Counted from the first letter of the stretch, positions 1 to 11,530 are shown. The stretch: 60,000 nt of DNA from Strigamia acuminata (GCA_949358305.1 OX442323.1:4528001-4588000); one strand, 5' to 3'. Notes: generated by a model from the sequence alone, not told the origin. Numbers and translations: made by a program.

Positions 1-375
1 CGGGACAAAGGCAAATCGGTCTTCATCTGGCTTCACAACCAGATCCGGAAGACTAAAGACCTCATCTTCCACCAGAGGTTGCTGAGAGCCCACCGTGCGC
101 CAGTGACGCCAACGGAAGCCAATGCCATCCGGCATACGAACACCGGCTTCTCCGCCTACATCCCGAGCGTTTGGTTGCACGAGAGGACGCGTGCCCCGCA
201 TGAGCCAGTTGACGGCCATGCATTATGCTTCATTACGGAGCATGAGGACCCCCGAGATCGGTCCTCGGCGCTAGTAGGCGATCTACCCGCGCCACCCGGC
301 ACTCAACCGCCTGTCCCTGGAGTGAGTTACGCCCAGGTGACGGACTCAGTGTCGGGTCCCCCAGGAAAGAAGTGA
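1..375 (+). CDS. 3' end of a retroelement ORF (partial, unassigned)
   Basis: Frame 1 is open from the first base to a TGA at 373-375, so this is the C-terminal part of a longer ORF entering from the left. The visible 124 residues are rich in R, H and P and I recognise no domain in them. The ORF ends about 25 nt before a purine run (400-411) that directly precedes an LTR start, which is where the last ORF of an LTR retrotransposon lies. I infer a Pol C-terminus or third ORF of that element. The family is not determined. Confidence 0.6.
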   Translation, partial: RDKGKSVFIWLHNQIRKTKDLIFHQRLLRAHRAPVTPTEANAIRHTNTGFSAYIPSVWLHERTRAPHEPVDGHALCFITEHEDPRDRSSALVGDLPAPPGTQPPVPGVSYAQVTDSVSGPPGKK

Positions 376-411
376 TCGCTCAGCCCCACGGTCTGAGCTC
401 GGAGGGGGAAG

Positions 412-1427
412 TGTTGTGACCCGACTGGACCGGGGTCAACGAAGAGTTTCTCTCGTGACCTCGTTTCGGGTGTAAGGGGAGCCGCAAGCGCGTCTCCCTT
501 CCCTCAGTGCATTGACATCTAGTCAATGGACAGGCGTCTGCCCTGAGGGAGTGGGGATGGTTCGTCCACCCCACCATTGGGTGATTCTGGTCACCTGTCA
601 ACCCCGCTTTGTGCAAAGGAATGTGCCTTGCACTGAGCGGGCAGAACCAACACAACCATCAAACGAGAAACACACGTAAACCCGTCGTCCTACAAGATCA
701 GGCCCAAGTAAATATACTGGGATTGACCGAGGACAAAGGACAATTTACCGTGAGTACGTTTGGTCAGTGTCAAACTCCGCAGAGTAACCTGCGAGATAAG
801 ATTACCACACTATTTTAGCACACCAGCTAGAAATAGTAAAAACCACTCCAGTTTAGCGAGTTGTGCAGACAAACGGTCGCACAAGCCTAAACTGCAGTAA
901 AACCACGACGAGCGTTCCCGCCGCTGTGTGACCGCCGGGAACCAGAAGAGTCCGCCGCTGTGTGATCGCCGGACACCACACAAAAACCTAGACAACAGCC
1001 CGAAGTAAGCCTTTTAACTAAGCATTCACTCGCGCCCGACCAGCGTGAGCCCGAAGGACCAGCCAGAGACGAGCCGAGGACGCCATATTGCCACGCCGGC
1101 CCAAGACGACATCACGTTGCTACAACGAGGACGCCATCTTGGACACGCACGAGACACCAGACGACCTCGCCGATTCCAGCCAGCTTTCATCTTACCTTTA
1201 CCTTTCCATTCCCATCACCCATTCCAATTTACCTTTTACTTGCCTTTCATATATATATATATAAGATATATCTGTACATTGTCCCACAGAATAAATCTAT
1301 ATTATATTTTACCTTTTATATCTGTGTAATCATTTCTTTGGGTAAACCGCTTGAGCAAAGCGGTAGTGAGTTAGTCGAATTAAGTAATCAACCCACGAGT
1401 TAGCGACGGTTAGAGTTGAGCGCGACA
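412..1427 (+). repeat. 3' LTR of a retroelement entering from the left edge
   Basis: The block starts TGTTGTGACC and ends GAGCGCGACA, giving TGT...ACA termini. It is immediately preceded by the purine run GGAGGGGGAAG, a typical polypurine tract. An AATAAA lies near 1290 in its distal part, as expected for an LTR polyadenylation signal. Inside, a CGCTGTGTGA-containing unit is repeated near 917 and 957 and a CGAGGACGCCAT unit near 1074 and 1124. The 5' LTR is outside the window, so LTR identity and target duplication cannot be checked. Confidence 0.7.
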
Positions 1428-1929
1428 AATTTTATAACTGCCGTTGACACAGTCAATAAGAAAATTACAGACAAATTTGAAAATCGTTGTAACAGCATTC
1501 CAAAGCGGGGATCGCTTCAAAGGTCGACCTGGACCTTTTCAGCCAATGGCAGTGTTTTATACTCCATTGTAAAATCCTTTAACTGTAAAAGCAAAAAGTA
1601 AAAATAAAAATAAAAATTCTTTATGTCACCCCTCAGTATGTGCTGTAGTGGTCAGGATTAGTGTGTTTTCAACTGGAGTGTAGGAATGTTCAGGTTTAGA
1701 CATGAAAAACCTAAAGATTTTTAAAAAAAAATTAAAATGGCAGTGTTTTAAGCTTATAAAAGTTAAAAAAAAACTCCTTGACTCCGTTTAGGGACCTGTG
1801 TTTGTGCCAATTGTAAAATCTTAATCTTTTAACGGTAAAAGCAATTCCTTTAAAACTTCTTGGGCTAACCTTAAAACAGTCTTCCTGTTTGTATTTATAT
1901 TTTTTGTTCAATATTAATAACTTGTTCTA
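1428..1929. other. AT-rich intergenic DNA, no gene seen
   Basis: This stretch follows the LTR and holds A/T-rich sequence with homopolymer runs. I see no ORF of note, no splice-bounded coding segment and no inverted repeat. Confidence 0.5.
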
Positions 1930-2479
1930 CTATGAGTTCACTTTGAGTTCATTTCCTTTATGACTGGCGTTAGGAGGTAGTTGTATTTTTCCTGTCACAT
2001 CCTTCAGATCTTCTATAAAGTGCGCGTGTCGGAATTTGTTGGACACGTAACTCTGAACATGCGGTTTTGCTTTTGTCAGTTTGAAAGTAATTCTCCGGAT
2101 CTGGAAACTAATTTTAAAAATGCTTCGACGCCGAAATGCCTGCAATACAAAGAAAAATTAAAATTAAAAATTAAAAATTAATTTATTAATTTTTTGGGAA
2201 AAGAAAACCTGTTTGTGTGTGTTCGTTTGATGGCTTTTTTAATTTCAGGTATCTTTTGATAAGTGCAATGCTCTAACCAGTCTATAACTTTCGCGTTCAT
2301 GTCTGTATCGTGTGTTCGATATTCGAACGCAGAAATGCCGGATCTGCATCCGGCAACAGCTCTAAAATAAACTTAACCACTTTCTTTGTCGCCGGCTCGG
2401 TTCGTTCAGGTTTCACCGCATTGTCGGTCAGAATGAGTACACTGTCCGGGTTCGTACAAACGGATTCCACACTGGTCAC
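1930..2479 (-). pseudogene. Possible broken protein-coding gene fragment
   Basis: On the minus strand 2479-2297 encodes 60 residues ending LELLPDADPAFLRSNIEHT, a protein-like stretch. The neighbouring reading frame then continues from an internal ATG near 2298 with VIDWLEHCTYQKIPEIK, as if one base had been lost at the join. A pyrimidine-rich tract and TTGCAG near 2136 then precede another open stretch down to 1930. The LLPDADPAFL pattern is reminiscent of ubiquitin-binding helical repeats in E3 ligases, but this is only a resemblance. I read it as a frameshifted remnant. It could also be chance coding-like sequence. Confidence 0.3.
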
Positions 2480-3723
2480 TTGTCACACTTGGTTGCCATG
2501 TTACACTCGAGTGGCTTGTCCTGTGTATAAATTAATTACCGGTACCCATTATCCATTTTAAGTAATATTTACGATGAAACACCTCCCTTGCTGCCTTGCA
2601 TTATGAGAACAAGACCTAAAAAGTGTGGACTGTGAATTAGAGGATAAAATAACGTGAGACACTGGATTATCAAAACATTAACATTTATTGATTAGAAATA
2701 TAATTACCATGAAGAAATTATATTAATCAATTTTACATAAAAAGTTATATAAAATCAAGACCGACAAATGGTCAAATTAATGCAATTCTTTAAACTATAC
2801 TAGTTAGTGGCTAAACTGTTAAAATAACATACTTTCTAATAAATATATTAGAAATAAACATACGCTGGTTTTAAACTCACAAATCACATAATGTTTTATG
2901 TGATTTAGCATCAACTCATAATTTCCTAGTTGAATTTACCGCTAAATGCTAAAAGCGCCATCTATTGGCAAAAAGGCGTGATTGTCACAAAGAAAGAAAC
3001 ATTAGGTATTTAAATGATGTAAATACAATTAAATTAAAAACAACAACCAATGTGGTCAATTTGAAAAAGAAATATAGGCAAAATGGCGTTTGCAATTATA
3101 AGCTGCGACTTTTAATTCAATTTAGTACTGGGAAATCGGGATAGGTTGGGCTAATTCTTCAACTAATTTAAAGTTCTATTTCTCCACAAATTATTATTTT
3201 TATTTTAATTTTAACCCATAAATAATTAAATTAACCATCTGTTTTACTATTTGCAACAATTTAAACCCCTCTCGAATTATAGTGATATAAAGTTTCAAAT
3301 TTCAACACGAGTCGCGCAGCAAACCAACTGAAAACAATGACGTTGAATTCGAATAGTTTCAAACGAAATTTTAATTGGAAATTAATAAATTATCTTAAAA
3401 TAATAACTAGAATTATTAAACGCCATAACCCACGTGATCCCTAATCCGCAACACGATTGGATCCACAACCTGGAAGTTGGTTGTTTCGGTCTTCGTCTTT
3501 CTCCTCGCCATCGTTTGGGTCAATTTCAACCTTCGGAACACCTCATTCAACAAAAGTAAATTAATAAAATCATCCATCTTTTATTTTAAATCACTAAATA
3601 CATAATTAGCATCATAAACCAACGTAACATCGACAATTTTTACAGTTTCTGCGAACATCTCCGGCGACCGGTCACGACGCAACACAAACCGTTAAAACCC
3701 GCTAGATTTCTCCGCTTCAATCA
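2480..3723. promoter_or_regulatory. Intergenic DNA and probable promoter/5' UTR of the BTB gene
   Basis: About 1.2 kb of AT-rich DNA upstream of the BTB-kelch gene. No coding segment is visible. The GC content rises from about 3420, near GCCATAACCCACGTGATCC, towards the first coding exon, consistent with a promoter or 5' UTR. No clear TATA box is seen. Confidence 0.3.
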
Positions 3724-5460
3724 ATGGAAATACCAGGTAACTTATTAATCAACCAGAATAGATAACCATTTCAACCAAACTTAAAACCAACCCGACTTTT
3801 AAACCTTAAACTAAACCCATTTTAAAAACAAACTCGTTTAGTTCCAGAAAGTCCCGCGAGCGGCGCCCCGGCAGCCACAGAAATGGCCGACATGTTAGAC
3901 GAACAAAAAGACGCGCTTATCACCAACTTAAACATCCTGAGAAAAACCGGAACCCACACGGACGTGATCATCGAATGCAACGACGGCATTCTACACGCGC
4001 ACAAGTGCATCCTGACGAGCAAAAACCAATACTTCGAAGCCATGTTCCAGTCGCACATGCTGGAATCTCAAACCAACAAAATAAACTTCAGTCAGTCGTC
4101 CGCGGCCATCGAAGTCATTCTGGCGTTCGTGTATGCCGAATCGCAGCCCGCGAGCCTCCTCGACGACCCCAAATTGCTTCTGGAGGTGATCGAAACGTCG
4201 CACATGCTACAAATGACTAAATTATTCAAATTTTATTGGAACACTTACACCGAGGCGTTAAACGCAACAAATCTCTTCGAAATTTGGAATCTGGCGACTA
4301 AATTCGAAGAAAATGGGACCATAGCGCGAATTTTGGACTTCCTGAATGACAATTTGGGTTTGATACCCCGAGAGGCCGTGCAGAAACTCACGGAACCTCA
4401 AATTATCTCGTTTTTCAAGCACAACGAGGACAGGCCACTCAAGAACGAGTTTGTCGACCTTTTGCTGCGATGGGGCGCCGGCGATTTGACCCAGCGCAGG
4501 CATTTAGTCGTTAAATTGGTGTCGAGTGTCGACTTGAACGCGTTGACATGTGCGTTTGTCGGTGCGCTTTTGGAGGATAATGTTTTGGACGATTATCCGG
4601 CGAATTTTAAGGATCGTTTCGTGAAGCAGGCGGTCGTGAAACTCTCGTTTTCGCCCGATTTCAAGACGTTAATCACGCATTTGGTGATGGACGATTTTAC
4701 CGGCGAGGTGAAAATGGTCGAGTACGATTCGTCGAGCAACAGCTGGAGCAGGGCGGCGAATTCGACGCTGAAACACCGACATTGCACGAACTGGCAACCG
4801 ATTATGAGCGCGAAAGGCGAATTGTTTTACTACGGAATGAGCAAGAACCAGAAGTTCGTCGTTTTCGATCCCGTTGCGGACAAACATCACTTCGGGCCGC
4901 GATCGAACAGTTTGGTCACGGCGGGTTTCGTCGACGGAAACGAGATTTATTTCCGCGAGAAGAATTTTTTCTTCGCGGTGTTCAATTTCGTCGACCGGAA
5001 GTGGAAGAAGTTGCGTTTTAGCATGAAGGCGTGCGGTCAGGTCGTTTTGGTCGCGAACGGGAAGATTTATTTTAATTTGGATTCGGTCAAGTCGAATAAA
5101 ATGAGAATTTACAACGTGGCGGCGGAGTCGTGGGAGGATGTGGTGAAACCCAAGATGGGAATGGTGAACGTGAGGTGCAAGTGTTTGTCGAGGTGCTGCA
5201 AAGGTAAACTGTATTTTATTAAGGAGGACAGTTTGTTTGTGTGGAGTGGGAGGAGAGGTTGGTGCGAGAAAGTGGTGGAGTTGGTTGGAGGTCGAGTGGC
5301 GGTTGTTGCGAATTGCGATCTGGATTTAATCGTGTTTAAGGAGGCGGATGGATCGGGTTTGTGGTTGTTTTATGTTTTATGCGATAGGTGGTTTAAGGTG
5401 CCGTCGTCGATTTTAGGTGTTTGGCCGAAAACGTGGTTTGATGTCACTTATAGTTTTTGA
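3724..5460 (+). CDS. BTB-BACK-kelch-like protein (two exons)
   Basis: The coding sequence joins 3724-3736 and 3842-5460, 543 residues. The first coding exon is ATGGAAATACCAG followed by GTAAC. The acceptor CGTTTAG precedes exon 2 in the same frame, adding 18 residues before the internal ATG at 3883. Residues about 40-140 form a BTB domain with TDVIIECNDGILHAHKCIL near its start. A BACK region follows (about 145-270, with the helical FEIWNLATKFEENG segment). The C-terminal half has kelch-like blades with W and Y spacing such as VEYDSSSNSWSRA, but they are degenerate. The family usually acts as a Cullin-3 adaptor or actin-associated scaffold; the partner here is unknown. The ORF is GC-rich at third positions, unlike its flanks. 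AATAAA follows at 5497. Confidence 0.85.
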
Positions 5461-5496
5461 GAGTCGTTTGTTTACATTTATTGTCGTTGTTTAATT

Positions 5497-5502
5497 AATA
5501 AA
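5497..5502 (+). terminator. Polyadenylation signal of the BTB-kelch gene
   Basis: AATAAA occurs 37 nt after the stop codon and is followed by a GT-rich stretch (GGTTGTGTTTTTTGATTGTGG), the usual downstream element. Confidence 0.6.
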
Positions 5503-6166
5503 GGTTGTGTTTTTTGATTGTGGTTTATATATGTTTATATTATAATGATGTAAAAATAATTTTTGAAGTAGGATATTGCTATTTTTTATAAATGTTTTAG
5601 GTGCTGACATTTGTGATAATTTGGGAGTTAAATTTCTCGGGAATTTTCCATTATTTTGGTTCGAGATATTTTATACTATGAAAAAAGAGAAAGCCTAGCA
5701 TAGGCGCCCACATTTCATTTGTACCACTGGCATAATTTTTACTTAAAATGGTATAACCTAAAAATAAATGTATTTCAACCAATCACAGCGCGTCATGAAA
5801 ATAATAGCCACTTCGAAAAATAAACGGTTTTTTTGTTAAGAATTAGGAAAATGAAAATACCGTACCGCCTCGTTTAAATGCCTGGGCGTTTAATATTTTT
5901 TTGAGCTGACCTCCCTTCTTTCCCCGGCGCCAATTTGAAGTTCGGCGTTTATTCGGGCCCGGAGCATAATTTTTATTGCGATTTTTGGGGACCAGCGCCA
6001 ATTTTGTAAATCGCTGATGACTGCCCGGCACTGTAGCTGGCGTCTTTATGAAACCGGTTTAAACGGTAATTCACTATTTGTGCCAAAAAAATTTAAACAA
6101 TTAAATAGAAAAATATTTTAATTAATTTATTGATTATATTATTTTATTTTAAAATAGAGTTGAACC
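5503..6166. repeat. Intergenic DNA with a dispersed repeat (about 5850-6030)
   Basis: No gene is seen. The part around 5857-5900 (ACCGTACCGCC, then GCCTGGGCGTTTAAT) is similar to a stretch near 22333-22370 in the intron of CD36 gene 2, so it belongs to a dispersed repeat family. Both copies contain a GGGCGTTTAA core followed by T-runs and GC-rich sequence. Confidence 0.4.
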
Positions 6167-6339
6167 TCGTTATAACGAACTGCGAAATATCGAGTTTCTT
6201 GTTACAACTAATAGTTAAACATAGGGATTTCATAATAACCGCAGAATGAATAAGCGCGGAATAAATTTTATTTGACATGTTAAACAATTTTGATATAACG
6301 AATTTTGGGGTTCCTTGCGTTTATAACGAGACTCAACTT
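6167..6339. mobile_element. Pogo/Tigger-like MITE remnant
   Basis: The ends GAGTTGAACCTCGTTATAACGAA and, inverted, AAAGTTGAGTCTCGTTATAA are imperfect inverted repeats of the type seen in pogo-like elements. The same CTCGTTATAACGAA tip occurs in other copies in this window, at 25573, 55477 and 55876. A TA flanks each side. Confidence 0.5.
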
Positions 6340-6579
6340 TATGTAATCTAAATAACGAGGCAGAAAGATAATTTTTATGGAAAATTGTTTTCATCAAAAC
6401 ACCATAATGACACAACTTTCGCTTTGTAAATGTCAATTTAGACAAAAGGTTCGATAAGCGGTATCTCAATTCTGATTTTATATTTGCTTTTTATTCTGGC
6501 ATATCTTATCTATATGAAAAAGAGAATAATATGATTATTACATAAGCTTTATTTTCAGTTGCGTTTTGATTTAATCCTA

Positions 6580-9500
6580 ATGAACCATGCCAGACCTCTT
6601 CAGTATATTTCCCAGTGTATCCACCGTAGTGTAAATATGTACGCTTACATTTTACTTCTTCTTGCGGTGTTTCCAACAACATCTGGGCATCCTTGTGACG
6701 AGATTTGTTGCTACCATGATGACGTAGTAGACTGTTTTCTCGACGGAACGGGTTTCGATGCGTTAAGCCACATAGCGACCAATGTTACAAAACTGCGAGT
6801 CACAAGAAACCAACTTAGAATACTGGAACAACCATATTTCAGAAACTTTATTCACTTAATAGAACTTGTTTTGGACTTCAACACCATCGGGACAGTCAAC
6901 TATTCAGCGTTCGAAGGACTAGAACGCCTAGAAAATATCTCACTGGCTCACAATGAGATAACAACACTCGAAGACAATGTGTTCACGCATTGCCTTATCT
7001 TAAAGAACATAGACTTGAGTTACAATCCAATTTTAGACCTACGCGGAGTGATGGGAGCATTGGAGGTACTACGCATTGGCAAACTGAAGTTATCTAATTT
7101 ACAATCAGTTACAAAGATCGAGGAAAGTGATTTCTCACTTTTGGCTGGCTCACAGCTCAAAGAACTGGATTTGAGTTGGTGCAGTATAGAAGAGATAGAT
7201 AAAGGCGCTTTTGAAGTGTTGGGTAGCCTGGAACATCTCAGTTTGAGTGGAAATAAGTTGGATGAAGAAGATTTGAGTAATGCCTTTTCCAACATGTCAT
7301 CCACACTTGGTCGTCTGGACTTGTATGACTTGCAGCTCAGGAAAGTTCCATTGAGAAGTTTGGAATTGCTGTCGTCGACAAGGCTTAAGCATCTTGATTT
7401 AGGAAGAAATTTGTTTAGAGGAATACTCAATTTTCCACATTTGCCTTATCTCGAGCAATTGTCTGTGAAGGACGGGCGACTAAGTTCGTTTTATACAAGA
7501 GTTGTACACATTAATCTGACTAATTTGTGGGAAGTGGATTTGAGCAACAATTTACTGCGGTAATGTAAAGGTCTATACTCAAAACCACTCCAACGTTGAT
7601 CTATTTCAGTCGGTTTACGCCGAACTGTGTACTGTGTTCTACTACGCGGAAAAGTAGTTCTATGTCAAAGCATCACCTTTGACAATGTTGGTAATCGGGC
7701 ACAATGTCTGGAGTTCGATTACAATTCTAGTGTTTTTGTGCCACTACACCAGTGAAATAGATCAACGTTGGGGTGGTTTTGAGTATACTTTAACTCTTTC
7801 GCCGTCAAACCCGTAAGTCGTGGCAAAAATTCACTATTTCGTATACAAGTTGTTCTCGATTACAAGCCGTAGCTAATATTCGAAGAATTTCACAAAAAAT
7901 AATACGTTCATGTCCGACATGCACTTAGCCGCTTTGATATTCAAAACTGATAACAAAAACAAGTCAATGTGGCAATTTTAAACAATATGTAGACAATATT
8001 AGAGAGGTTCTGCTAGGCCAGGGTTTCCCAAACGGTGAGGCCCGCCTCACTGGTGGGGCGCGAGCTGATTATTGGTGGGGCGCAAACTTTTATAAATTTT
8101 TAACCAAAATTATATAAAATTATATAAAAAATTATACACAGTTTTATGCAAATTTATATTAAAATTTCTGTTTTTTCTTTTTAGTAGTATATTTTTTAAA
8201 AATTTAATGCACTGGTAGATGAAGTGGGGCGCAGAAGATCGCCTTGCTTAAAAAGTGGGACGCGATGCTAAAAAGTTTGGGAACCCCTGTGCTAGGCGGA
8301 GGACGGCAACTGCAACTGGAAGAATTAGCTCCGCCCACCCGTTCTCCAACAAAGTCTGGATCAGCACAAAAAGAGATGACGTTTGGCGTCAGCCGGTCGG
8401 CTCTAACGTCGAGCAGAACCTCTCTAATGCCACTTTGGCACAGTGAACCTTGCGTCAGCAGTAATACTGCAGTACGTATGCATCGTACACAATTTGAATT
8501 AAAGGTGGCCTTCGATCAAAAGTTGTGGCCAAATAATTCTGTTTGCCGCGACTTTTAATTGAAGAAATTCGGTATTTTTAATTTTATGCTTGCTCTATTG
8601 TCACAGGTACATCGATTTTTTTCTTCCTATTATACCTCTAAATCAGACAGTATCCATACCAAGAAGACCTAAGCTGACCCATTTACATCTCCGCAAGAAC
8701 AAGTTATCATGCAAGTTTGTGCATGAATATTTAAGTCACATGACCAGTCTCGAATTCTTGGACTTGTCTAACAACTGCTTATGCGACATTGCACGAATCA
8801 TTGTGAATTTATCACCAAAAATAATCCATTTGAACCTGTCAAGAAATGGGATTGAATCGTGGAGCAAACCACTGAACCTGAAGAACCTGAAGACACTTTT
8901 ACTGCAAGAGAACTCTCTAAGTATCGTTACTGATGAAATGTTGCAAGATTTTAGGAATTTAGCGACTCTGGATGTTTCTGCAAACCCATTTAATTGTGAC
9001 GACTGTAATGTTGCAGCGTTTGGCCGGTGGTTGAATGACACAGACATCGGAATTGAGCACAAGGACCAAATAAGTTGCGAGAAACCAGAAGAACTTTATG
9101 GCGTCGAAGTTACGCGCGCAAACAATCCAGCACATTGTATTCCGCCAACTGTAAATATGGCAATATTAATTGTTGTAATTTGTTCGTTTTTACCTGTAAT
9201 CAGTTTGTTTGCTGTCGGTTGGCAATATCGATGGCACATTAGGTATCATTGGTGGCATTACATGGCTGACAATTCGAAAAAGAAGCCGAAGAAGCCGCAG
9301 AAATCTCCCTGGTTGTACAATGCACTCGCAATCCACAGTCAAGATGCTACAGATTGGATTGAAGACGAGATGATTCGCAAATTGAGTTACCTGGCAGGAA
9401 ATCTGAATATGAAGTTTGTGGGTCATTTGCCAGCAGGCGGAGATTACATTGAGGATTTCACAAGGGCAGTAGAAAATAGCGAGAAAATTGTTTTGCTTTT

Positions 9501-9783
9501 GGATAATGAATTTTTGGCAGATAATATGTGTCAGTTTGAGTTGAACTTTGCCAATTTCCATATAATCGACAGCAGGAGCAAGAATGGAATGATTATTATT
9601 TTGTTGGAAGATATTAGAAATGATTCAAGAAAACTGAAATATCTCTTGGAAACTAGGAAGTGCTTAAAGTGGAATGACTACAAAGAGAATCCACTGGTGT
9701 TTTGGGCAAAATTGAAGTACTATTTAGAGAAACGGCAAGAGCCCATACCGAAAGAAGATATTCCTGTAAATGTGTTTGTTTAA
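6580..9783 (+). CDS. Short Toll-like receptor (LRR-TM-TIR), two coding exons
   Basis: Exons 6580-7559 and 8607-9783 join in frame (CTGCG/GTAATG donor, GTCACAG acceptor) to give about 718 residues. The AG at 6557-6558 looks like an acceptor, so a non-coding exon may lie upstream. Translation may instead start at 6637, where MYAYILLLLAVFPTTSG reads as a signal peptide. The ectodomain has leucine-rich repeats (LKELDLSWCSIEEI, LEFLDLSNNCLCDI) and one cysteine-rich cap (NPFNCDDC...). The transmembrane segment is MAILIVVICSFLPVISLFAVGW. The TIR domain starts near YNALAIHSQDATDWI and keeps the FW box (LVFWAKLKYYLE), but the usual RD of box 2 reads GHLPAG. One cysteine cap and the small size suggest a vertebrate-like or Toll-9-like receptor rather than classical Toll. 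AATAAA follows at 9883. Confidence 0.85.
7576..7785. mobile_element. TACTC-family palindromic MITE, copy A (Toll intron)
   Basis: The element starts TACTCAAAACCAC and ends in its inverse, GTGGTTTTGAGTA, with inverted arms of about 34 bp. TA dinucleotides flank both sides (7574-7575 and 7786-7787). The shared core box (CCACTACACCAGT, inverse of ACTGGTGTAGTGG) lies just inside the right arm. Copy B at 20087 has the same arms, so A and B form a subfamily. Confidence 0.85.
8002..8424. mobile_element. MITE with GAGAGGTTCTGC ends, split by a nested hAT-like MITE
   Basis: The inverted ends GAGAGGTTCTGCTAGGC and GCAGAACCTCTC are flanked by TA. A related element with the same ends and no insertion is at 24185-24385. 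A second element is inserted at 8019-8289 with an 8-bp duplication of TGCTAGGC. Confidence 0.75.
8019..8289. mobile_element. hAT-like MITE nested in another MITE
   Basis: The ends CAGGGTTTCCCAAAC and GTTTGGGAACCCCTG are inverted repeats of hAT type. Perfect 8-bp duplications TGCTAGGC flank the element (8011-8018 and 8290-8297). Relatives lie at 16274 and 32393. Confidence 0.85.
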
Positions 9784-9882
9784 TTATAGTGCCCTATTTC
9801 TTTAATTCTAAGACATTATTAATTGTAAGATGCCCCTATTTTTAGAGAGGTTTATATTTGGAAAAGGTGCAAGTTAGAATCA

Positions 9883-9888
9883 AATAAA
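9883..9888 (+). terminator. Polyadenylation signal of the Toll-like gene
   Basis: AATAAA about 100 nt after the stop codon. A second AATAAA lies near 9969. Confidence 0.5.
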
Positions 9889-10440
9889 TATAGTATAGCA
9901 CATCTTAATTTGATCATAGAAAAGATATTTTTCATCAATTTGTTGTTTGGGTTTTATATAACAAATAGAATAAACTTTCATTTGATAAAAACTAGGCCTA
10001 TTACACAGTTTGCGGCAGGTACTTTTCCCTTATAAAAACCCCCGGTATAGTTATAAGCATAGCGGAAAAGTCATAACTCTAACGGAGCTAACACTATAAC
10101 TGAAAATAGCGTAGCCAATCCGGTAGTTTTCCATTATTTAAGTCATTAATAAAAATTTGAGACCAGCTCGTAAAAAACGTCTCTTAACTGATCGAGCTTG
10201 GTCGCCAGAATGAGTAGTTTCAACTCCAACCACCAGATGGCGCAGAAACTCATAGATTTTTTGTGACGTCACTGCACCTTTTGCCAGGCATAAAGCGACG
10301 ACATATGATATATGGAGGAGTAGAATTTGTTTTCTGTGGCCCGGATAATCTTCCTTTGTCTCTTGGCCGCATCCATCTCAAATTCCCACATGGTGATGGG
10401 CATGTAGCATTTAGCTTCTAATCGGATGCTAATCCCTAAT
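9889..10440. other. Intergenic region, no gene seen
   Basis: This lies between the Toll-like gene and the 3' side of CD36 gene 1. There is no coding segment that I can support. Confidence 0.4.
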
Positions 10441-10703
10441 ATCGTAAACCTACAAATTTACGGTAGGAAATTTCTTTTCAACTTTGATTTTTGGAATATT
10501 TTTATTTCATTTAATAATATTTATTGTGAGATTATTTGTCTAATTCTTACAGGACAATGACAAAAAAAGCTTATACAAAGCGTTTGGTCTTAGTTGGGCA
10601 TTCTGGAATCAGATAGAACAAGATGTGGATTTTTCAATGGATGTGTTGATGAGATGGTGAACCTAATTATACGAAAGTATTTACAGTATTTACGCGATTA
10701 AGA
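10441..10703 (-). repeat. Duplicated 3' flank of CD36 gene 1
   Basis: This block resembles 19235-19498 downstream of gene 2 and, more weakly, 28865-29115 downstream of gene 3. Shared landmarks are GAAATTTCTTTTCAACTTTGAT and, at the right, TATTTACGCGATTAAGAACT. It marks the downstream extent of the gene duplication unit. Minus-strand AATAAA motifs here are candidate polyadenylation signals for gene 1. Confidence 0.55.
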
Positions 10704-11530
10704 ACTGTGACTTTTATTTCAAATCGCCGCTCTTTGTCGCTTTTCAATCATTATCGTAGTGGCAGTGTTTTACCACAGGAGACCTACAGTAAGGGTGCAG
10801 AGACCATGCCATAAACAGAAGCTAACAAGTAAATATAAAAAACTACGTTTTTGGATAAAGGCTTTTACGGTATATCGGTGCTTCAAATTGCCGCCATTTT
10901 TTTTGTGACCCTGCCAAAAAACCGCCTTTAACAGCATACTTTTTCTATACAATATTAAAAAACAAAATATACAGGTTTTTAGAGAGTTAAATTCTCTACA
11001 AACTAAGACGAGTTTCTGAATTTATCGAAACATTTTTCACATCGACAAAAAGCAGTTTAAGAGTCGGAACCGAAGATTTGGCATCCATTATAGTTTTAGT
11101 CACATACAGGTGGCACTATACTCTGGCCATGTGTCAGTTTGGCCTAACTCCGAGCCTTTTCTCTGGTGTAGTGATACAAGAAAATAGATCTAAACACCAG
11201 GATTGCAACCGATCTACTGAAAATAGTAAGCGAACGTTCTAAGATTTCTGGAAGAAGCAAGCAATAAACTATGAACTATTTTTCCTGGTGGCAGCACAGA
11301 GTGAGTTATGAGGCTCGGAGTTAGGCCAAACTTACACATGGCCAGAGTATATCAATACCGGACGTTGGAACGCACAAACATTTATGTCAAGTTAAACTAA
11401 AGCCTTTAAAATGGATTTTAGCTGAATGACTGGCAACCTTCTAGCGCGCATGCGCCACCCTGGCAGGTTATATATCCATTGCGGAAAAACAGCAGTTGTA
11501 TAGTTTTTTAGGGTATGGGTTGGGTGTAGG
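10704..11530. repeat. About 0.8-kb insertion shared by genes 1 and 2, absent from gene 3
   Basis: In gene 3 the sequence reads directly from GCGATTAAGAACC into GGTATATTTCAAA. In genes 1 and 2 the same flanks are separated by about 0.8 kb of mutually similar sequence (10704-11530 and about 19499-20315). The insertion therefore entered after gene 3 separated and before genes 1 and 2 split. I see no inverted termini. It supplies the C-terminal tail reading frame of gene 1. Confidence 0.55.
11119..11349. mobile_element. TACTC-family palindromic MITE, copy D
   Basis: The arms TACTCTGGCCATGTGT (left) and their inverse (right) enclose 231 bp. TA flanks both sides. Gene 2 carries the empty site: GGCACTACCAATACC against GGCACTA, element, TATCAATACC. 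The core box CTCTGGTGTAGTGAT lies inside the left arm. The arm contains its own hairpin, GGCCA with TGGCC. Confidence 0.9.

Noticed and set aside
8244-8558. ORFs of 63-104 codons in the Toll intron
   Set aside because: They run through nested MITE sequences between two coding exons that splice together in frame.
10770-10952. 60-codon minus ORF repeated at 19561-19743 as a conserved small protein
   Set aside because: It is conserved only because the whole flank was duplicated. It is absent from gene 3 and lies in the inserted block.
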